From: Cephalotus follicularis
Lineage: Eukaryota; Streptophyta; Magnoliopsida; Oxalidales; Cephalotaceae
Assembly: GCA_001972305.1 (NCBI GenBank)
Contig: BDDD01002237.1
Span: 110,790-174,789, forward strand
DNA: 64,000 nucleotides
Direction: 5' to 3'
The notes below the pieces were generated by a model, which saw nothing but the letters and a program-made list of their open reading frames with translations, was not told the DNA's origin and did no database searches. Below, one piece after another: positions 58,131 through 64,000 of the stretch. Numbering within the stretch: position 1 is the first letter of the stretch; each line of letters begins with the position of its first letter. The position numbers and the translations under genes were made by a program.

Positions 58131-60702
58131 ATAACAGAAGACACATATAGGGATCACACTCCATAAAAGTGGCCAACTCTCATTCACACATTCCCCTGCT
58201 CCCGATAAACTATCGCATGGAAAACAAAACGCGGCTGAGAAAACCTCAGTACGGATAAAGAAGGTAGAAGCAGTAAATGATAAGTTTAAAAGCAGTAAGA
58301 TCTCAATAAAATTTATAAAAGAAATCTTAAGCAACTAAAACAGTTTAATCATATTCGAATTTCCATAAAATACCAATTTAATATCTTTCGAAACATTTAC
58401 GAAATATTTCAAAAACATCATTTCATGATTGATAAAGTCTTACTGAGCCACATACATATCACATTTCATATCATAGGTTGGCAAGGGAGGCGCTAATTCC
58501 ACATGCCCACTAGAATTGAAGTGTATGACACTACACAAGTCAATTCTCACATATCATTTGATATCACATATCCATATACTAGAATTGATTCATACGCCTC
58601 TATCATACATAGCGGATCCATAAATCCACCTCATGGGATTTATTCATAACATTGAGAGACACCATAGACTAATCACACCGCTACGGAAGTGTGATGTCCC
58701 CGTGCCAGGCTTACGACATGCCTATGGTATGCCCCATAGGTGGGTACAATACTCAGTATTCAGTCATTTCAAAAACATCACTTTAAAAACACATAAATAT
58801 GCTTTCTCAAAATATATTTGAAAATCGTTCCCCAACGACATTATAACATACATTTCATAGTCAAAACATCAACTCATTTATTTTTCGATATAAAGAGATG
58901 ATCATTTCGTAATGTATCATAGCATATGAATAAAGTCAGAAACATTTAAATTCATAAAATGTCAAAAACCAACTTTATTTTCGAAACATACCATAAAACA
59001 CAACCATATCCATAAAACGAAGAAACACAACATAAAATTGATTTTAGTTCGATAAAAACCAGATAGCCAAAGAATGATAGAAATCCGTACCTTGTAGCGT
59101 TAACAAAAGCACTTGCAGAAAGATTGTTAAATCAAACTCCCCTTTGAAGCACAACAATCTAAAAGACACAAAACTATTCATATAAGGGTCTCAAAATCAT
59201 TAAAGACATAAAACAGACTCTTTATAATGTTTAGAAAAGACCTGGATTGATTTAAGGAACAAACGAATCAAAGCAGTTGAAAACAGTAATTCTCTGGACA
59301 AAACAGCTGACTGTTACAGAGCTCCAATCGACTGTTGGAAGCTTGGCAGCTGACTATGCAACAGGGCCATTGGACTACACAAACTGGACTGCAAGCAGCC
59401 GACTGTGATAGAGGTCTAGCCGACTGTGCATAGCAAGGCAGTCGACTGATTCATACAAATGGCCGACTACACAACACAAGACAGTCGACTCTTTTCAATA
59501 GGCAATCAACTACACAACCAAACCAGCAGACTGTCCATAAGAACAACCGACTGTTCTGGACTACAGAACAGCAGAACTTGATATTTTTCAATACAGAAAC
59601 TGCCTAAACATGAAAGAGATCATACCAGAGACATATTAACATATACACAAGACACTGTATGATGTTTATATGACACAAAAACACAGAATTGACAAGAGGA
59701 AGCATATAGGCAGTGATTAACTTCAAGAGATATGAAAGAACCTTTAAACATATGCATATGTATAAGTCCAAATTTCTGTCCATAACCATTTACAGATATT
59801 AAAACCAGATTACAACATGTCTATGATGTCTAAAACATGCTGACAGGCTTAGGAATACAATGACAGAACATATGTAGTCAGAAATCAAAATCAAGAGACA
59901 CTAACAACACAAAACCGAAATACCAAGTAGAACAAACCATTACAGTAGGACTACTCACCTACAATGAGATTACAGACACTGAAAAACAGCAAGAAGAACA
60001 CCACTGTTCAAGATTACCCGGCTGTTTGCAGGAAATAAAAGAGAAGAAAACAGAGATAAAATATAAAGCCCTTAAACAACCAAAGAAACTCAACCAAAAG
60101 AACAACAGAAGATTGAGATTACCTCTATAAGTCTGACAAAACAACTCCACAAGTATCAAACAAACTTCAACAACGCAGAATTTGACAGTGTGTTGTGCAA
60201 AGAGAGAGAGAATGACATATAACAATGGAATGTCACTCTCCAAACGGAAAATAGGAGAAACTATGATTCATAAGGAAAGAAGAGAGGATTTGAGGAAATT
60301 GATAAGGAAAGGAAAGTGAAAACGTGTGAAGGGATAGGGGGAAGGAGAGAGTTACGGGAGAAGAAAGAAGGAATGAAGAAAATAAGGAAAAATAAATAAA
60401 TAAAAGAAAGAAAATAAAGTAAAATAAAAGAAAAGAATTTTATTATAGAAGAAATGTTTTCAATAAATATTTAAAATTGTATGATAAAGTTTGATAAAAT
60501 AAAAGTCATAAACATAGGCCCAACCCAACTTTGCATTAACCCATCAACATATTCAAAAATTCAGGCTGGTATCAGTCAGCCCAAAACGCATCGGCCCAAA
60601 ACAAAGGGTAATCGGACTTTAAAACAAAACAAAATTAAAAAGCCCGAAATAAACATATAAAAAGTCCGTAAAACACATATACGAACAAGCAGGGAATTAC
60701 AT
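58131..60702 (-). repeat. 3' LTR of gypsy element G, start lost
   Basis: It runs from a point equivalent to 55548 of the first copy to the terminus CAGGGAATTACA, beside the G polypurine tract. Palindromes of AGTCGACTG type lie at 59308-59560, more decayed than in the first copy. A purine-rich block at 60235-60435 near the U3 end has no gene. Confidence 0.88.
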
Positions 60703-60721
60703 CCACCCCCCTTAAAAAGGA
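60703..60721 (-). other. Polypurine tract of element G
   Basis: Minus strand CCTTTTTAAGGGGGGTGGA, directly inside the 3' LTR terminus and after the pol end. Confidence 0.82.
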
Positions 60722-60752
60722 TTTCGTCCCGAAATCACAACATACACATACC

Positions 60753-62051
60753 TCAAACAAACAAATGCGGATATCGCTCCCGAATATGCTCCTCAAGCTC
60801 CCAAGGGGCCTCACGTTCGGGATGATTCCTCCACAGAACTTTCACAAAAGGAACGATCTTGCTACGTGTCAGCCATTCCTGTCGATCCAGAATAGCCTCA
60901 GCTTCCTCGTCACAAGATAGTTCCTCCCGAATACTATCCTGAGGATAGTGAACCACATGCAAGGGATGATACTGATAACCCCTCAGCAAAGACACATGGA
61001 ACACGTTATGAACGTGTGCTAACTGCGGAGGCAAAGATAAACGATAAGCAACCGCGCCTACCTTTCCCAAAACTTCGAAAGTCCCGATAAACTGCGGACT
61101 CAACTTTCCCTTCAGCCCGAAACATTGGACTCCTTTCCATGGTGAAACTTTCAAGAACACATGTTCACCTACATCGAATTCCAAGTCCCTCCGATGTCTG
61201 TCCGCATAACTTTTCTGTCGAGATTGAGATGCTTTCAATCTCTCCCTTGCTATTGCCACTTTCTCCGTAGTGATCTGCAGTAGCTCGGGTCCCTCGATAA
61301 CTCGCTCTCCAACCTCATCCCAACATGTTAGAGCTCGACACTTCCTCCCATAAAGAGCTTCAAACGGGGCCATACCGATACTAGCGTGCCAATTGTTATT
61401 GTAGGAAAACTCTACCAAGCTCAAATACTCGTCCCAGTTCCCAGTCCACCCCAAAGCACAAGACCTCAACATATCCTCTAAGGTCTGGATGGTCCTCTAA
61501 GTCTGCCCATCTGTCTGTGGATGGAAACCTGTACTGTAACTGAGTCTAGTACCCCAAGCCTTTTGGAAACCTTTCCAAAACCGCGAAGTGAAACGAGGAT
61601 CCCTATCCGAAACAATGGGTACCAGAGTCCCATGTAGTCTCACTATCTCCTGCTGAAACACCCCAGCCAAACGATCCACCAAAATATCCTCTCTGATAGC
61701 CAAGAAGTAAGCCGATTTAGTCAATCGATCCACTACTACCCATATGGCATCGTTCCTTCTAAAAGTCCTTGGTAAACTCGTAACAAAGTCCATCGAAATG
61801 CTTTCCCATTTCCATACTGGAACTTCCAAGGGCTATAAGAAACCACTAGCGTGCTGGTGCTCAATCTTTACCTGCTGACAGATCAAACACCTCCCAACAT
61901 ACTCCGCTACATCCCTTTTAATTCTATTCCACCAGAAGTTCTTCTTCAAGTTTCTATACATTTTCGTAGAACCCGGATGTATAGAAAATGGAGAACTATG
62001 TGCCTCTGACAAAACAGCATCTGTGATAGAAGAATCTGGCGGAACACACAA
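60753..62051 (-). pseudogene. pol: Ty3/gypsy integrase with chromodomain-like tail (element G)
   Basis: Minus strand. 62051-61833 holds the HHCC zinc region (EAHSSPFSIH ... CLICQQVK). After a TAG at 61833, 61829-61497 has the core with MDFVTSLP, SDRDPRFTSRFW and HPQTDGQ. A TAG at 61497-61499 sits exactly at the catalytic Glu codon of GQTERT. 61472-60753 carries [30 protein letters not shown] (GPY-type, changed) and the tail VKVLWRNHPEREAPWELEEHI, ending at 60753. All breaks are single stops that fit one-base changes from CAG or GAG. Confidence 0.92.
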
Positions 62052-62060
62052 TCGACTACC

Positions 62061-62996
62061 CTACCATATCACACCATGCTCATCCATACGGAATTCTGAT
62101 TGCTTACCCTTTTCAACATTTTGGACTAAGGCCCAAAGCTCACCATCATCACTCTGAGCTGTCTTAATCCGTGATATAATAGTAGGCTCTACATTCAACG
62201 CAGCAACACAACCTTCTGAACCCTGAACATACAGATGCAAATCGATCCGCTCCATATCAGCTATCAACTGCGGCTGAGTAAGCAAAGCCGCTACACTCCC
62301 AGAACTCTTATGACTAAGAGCATCAGCTACCACATTTGCTTTACCAGGATGGTACTGAATATTCATATCGTAGTCCTTCAAAAGCTCCAACCACATTCTC
62401 TGACGCATGTTCAACTCTTTCTGCGTAAAGATATACTTGAGACTCTTATGGTCGGTAAAGACGTCACAAGTTTCTCCGTACAAGTAGTGCCTCCAGATCT
62501 GTAACGCAAACACCACTGCTGCCAACTCAAAATCATGTGTAGGATAGTTTACTTCATAAGGCTTCAACTGTCTTGAAGCATAAGCTATCATATGACCGTG
62601 CTGCATCAAAACACACCCCAAACCCTTCTTAGAAGCATCGTTGTATCTCTTGTATCCACCCGACCCAGATGGTAAACAAAGAATCGGTGCCGACACAAGA
62701 CCATTCTTCAGTTTCTTGAAGCTTGCTTCTCGTTCTTCATTCCATTCAAACTTAGCTCCCTTTCTTATAAGCTGAGTCAGTGGTAAGGCTATAGAGGAAA
62801 AACCTTCCACAAACCGCCTATATTATCTAGCCAAACCCAAGAAGCTCCTAACCTCCGTCACTGTGGTAGGTCTTGGCCATTTACTAATAGCCTCCTCTCT
62901 AGCAGGATCCACACATATACGTTCAACTGTAACCACATGACCCGAAAACGCCACCTGTTCCAACCAGAACTCACACTTTGAGAACTTCGCGTATAG
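62061..62996 (-). pseudogene. pol: Ty3/gypsy RNase H (element G)
   Basis: Minus strand. Frame 62810-62061: connection domain ([13 protein letters not shown]), RNase H with [14 protein letters not shown] near 62640, [21 protein letters not shown] and [24 protein letters not shown] at 62061 lies two residues after GVIW, where the frame would continue into integrase. Stops near 62820 and 62997 separate it from RT. RNase H degrades the RNA strand of the hybrid. Confidence 0.9.
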
Positions 62997-63620
62997 CTAA
63001 TTCTTCCTCAGAATACCTAGCACAATACGAAGTTGTTTTTCATGTTCTTCCTTTGACTTGGAATACACGAGGATGTCATCTATGAACACAATCACAAAAT
63101 GATCCAAGTATTCATGAAAAACCCGATTCATCAGATCCATAAAAACTGCCGGTGCATTAGTAAGTCCGAACGGCATCACCAAAAACTCATAATGCCCATA
63201 CCGAGTACGGAAAGCAGTTTTAGGTACATCTTCATCCTTTATCTGAAGCTGATGATATCCCGATCTCAAATCGATCTTAGAGAAATACTGAGCACCTTGG
63301 AGTTAATCAAACAAGTCATCAATCCTAGGCAGTGGGTATTTATTCCGAATGGTAATCTGATTCAATTCTCTGTAGTCTACGCATAGCCTCATAGACCCGT
63401 CTTTCTTCTTCACAAAAAGAACCGGAGCACCCCACGGTGAAACATTAGGCCGAATGAAACCTCGATCCAACAGCTCTTGCCACTGTTCTTTCAACTCTTG
63501 CAGTTTCAATGGTACCATCTTCTGAGGTGCCTTAGATATAGGTGCTGCTCCAGGAATGAGTTCAATGGTAAAATCCACTTCCCTTTGCTGTGGCAAACCC
63601 GGTAACTCCTCCGAAAACAC
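62997..63620 (-). pseudogene. pol: Ty3/gypsy reverse transcriptase (element G)
   Basis: Minus strand. 63620-63303 begins FSEELPGLP and carries [27 protein letters not shown] and [13 protein letters not shown], then a TAA replaces the expected Gln. 63269-62997 has [42 protein letters not shown] (in two blocks) and the catalytic [11 protein letters not shown] near 63070, then a TAG. Two point stops are the only damage seen. Confidence 0.92.
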
Positions 63621-64000
63621 ATCTGAAACTCTCGAACCACAAGATAGTCTTCAAGGTGAGGCTCAACCTTTGAGACATCCTTCACAATAGCTAAGAAACC
63701 CTCAGCTCCCTTAGCCACCAACTTCCTAGCCTTCAGAGCAGATATAACCTTCACTTGTTGTCTCGGCTGTGAACACTGATAAATAAAATCAGGTCTATTC
63801 ACATCCCCAAACAGAACCCTCCGAACATAGCAGTCAATCGTAGCCCGATGACAATCCAACCAGTTCATACCCAGAATCATATCGAAGTCATACATATCGA
63901 TAGGAAGAAGATCCGCATCACGAATTCGATCATCAAAATAATAGGGCAAGCATAAAAATAGTCAGATATCACAACAGATGTACCCGTAGGGGTCAAAAGA
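63506..64000 (-). pseudogene. pro: Ty3/gypsy protease region (element G), runs off the window
   Basis: Minus strand frame 63949-63506 contains DMILGMNWLDCHRATIDCY, the downstream block of gypsy protease, and a linker with LVAKGAEGFLA. A frameshift near 63630 separates it from RT. The catalytic Asp motif and gag lie beyond base 64000 and cannot be judged. Confidence 0.85.

Noticed and set aside
1..64000. tRNA, rRNA, host genes and organellar inserts
   Set aside because: No cloverleaf, rRNA-like or exon-intron gene structure was recognised on reading both strands. Subtle or short cases could be missed without a search.

Overview
This window looks like heterochromatic or intergenic DNA from a flowering plant with a large, repeat-rich genome. 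The evidence is wall-to-wall LTR retrotransposons of plant type: Ty3/gypsy chromoviruses with long LTRs of about 2.2-2.8 kb, SIRE-like Ty1/copia elements with an extra ORF after pol, a Tat-like gag remnant, a non-autonomous large LTR element, primer sites of the initiator-Met tRNA type (TGGTATCAGAG), and 5-base target duplications. I see no convincing host gene, tRNA, rRNA or organellar segment. The species cannot be named from this. Working names A to I and X below are mine.

Layout, left half. 1-220 is flanking repeat X. 221-5648 is the 3' LTR of gypsy element A (minus strand), split by a solo LTR at 2359-5196 with target duplication AGATG. 5651-13095 is a scrambled gypsy element B (plus strand) in the order: first 65 bases of an LTR, 3' half of pol, a partial LTR with a duplicated start, a full LTR, primer site, a small pre-gag ORF, gag-protease, and an internal LTR piece. 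13096-16893 is A's degraded gag-pol (minus), followed by its primer site and 5' LTR (17008-19601). 19628-26762 is a Ty1/copia element D bounded by the duplication CCTGG. Most of D's own gag-pol is replaced by a 2.6-kb piece of gypsy B pol, but it keeps the end of copia RNase H, an intact 385-codon ORF and its 3' LTR.

Layout, right half. 26768-28500 is X again (non-coding, minus primer site). 28501-34154 is a non-autonomous large element with unequal LTRs. 34155-43186 is gypsy element C (minus), with two near-identical LTR copies (the left one truncated) and a gag-pol broken mostly by point stops. 43187-44880 holds LTR debris and a promoter-like stretch with two G-boxes and a TATA box. 44881-52784 is SIRE-like copia element E (minus) with the same post-pol ORF architecture as D. 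52785-55349 holds a copia LTR fragment and a Tat-like gypsy fragment H. 55350-64000 is gypsy element G (minus): two tandem LTR copies separated by an opposite-strand integrase fragment I, then pol running off the window.

How the parts relate. Nearly every protein-coding piece is a retrotransposon gag, protease, RT, RNase H or integrase, and nearly all carry stops or frameshifts; the exception is the D ORF at 23739-24896. The most unusual theme is regulatory. LTRs of unrelated families carry dense arrays of short palindromes built on the same GTCGAC core, each family with its own flanks (AGTCGACT, GCGTCGACGC or GACGTCGACGTC). In both copia elements the element's own version also appears between pol and the extra ORF, as if that ORF had a promoter copied from the LTR. 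All family assignments come from reading motifs by eye; no database search or alignment was run, and boundaries are good to a few bases only where termini, primer sites or target duplications are visible.
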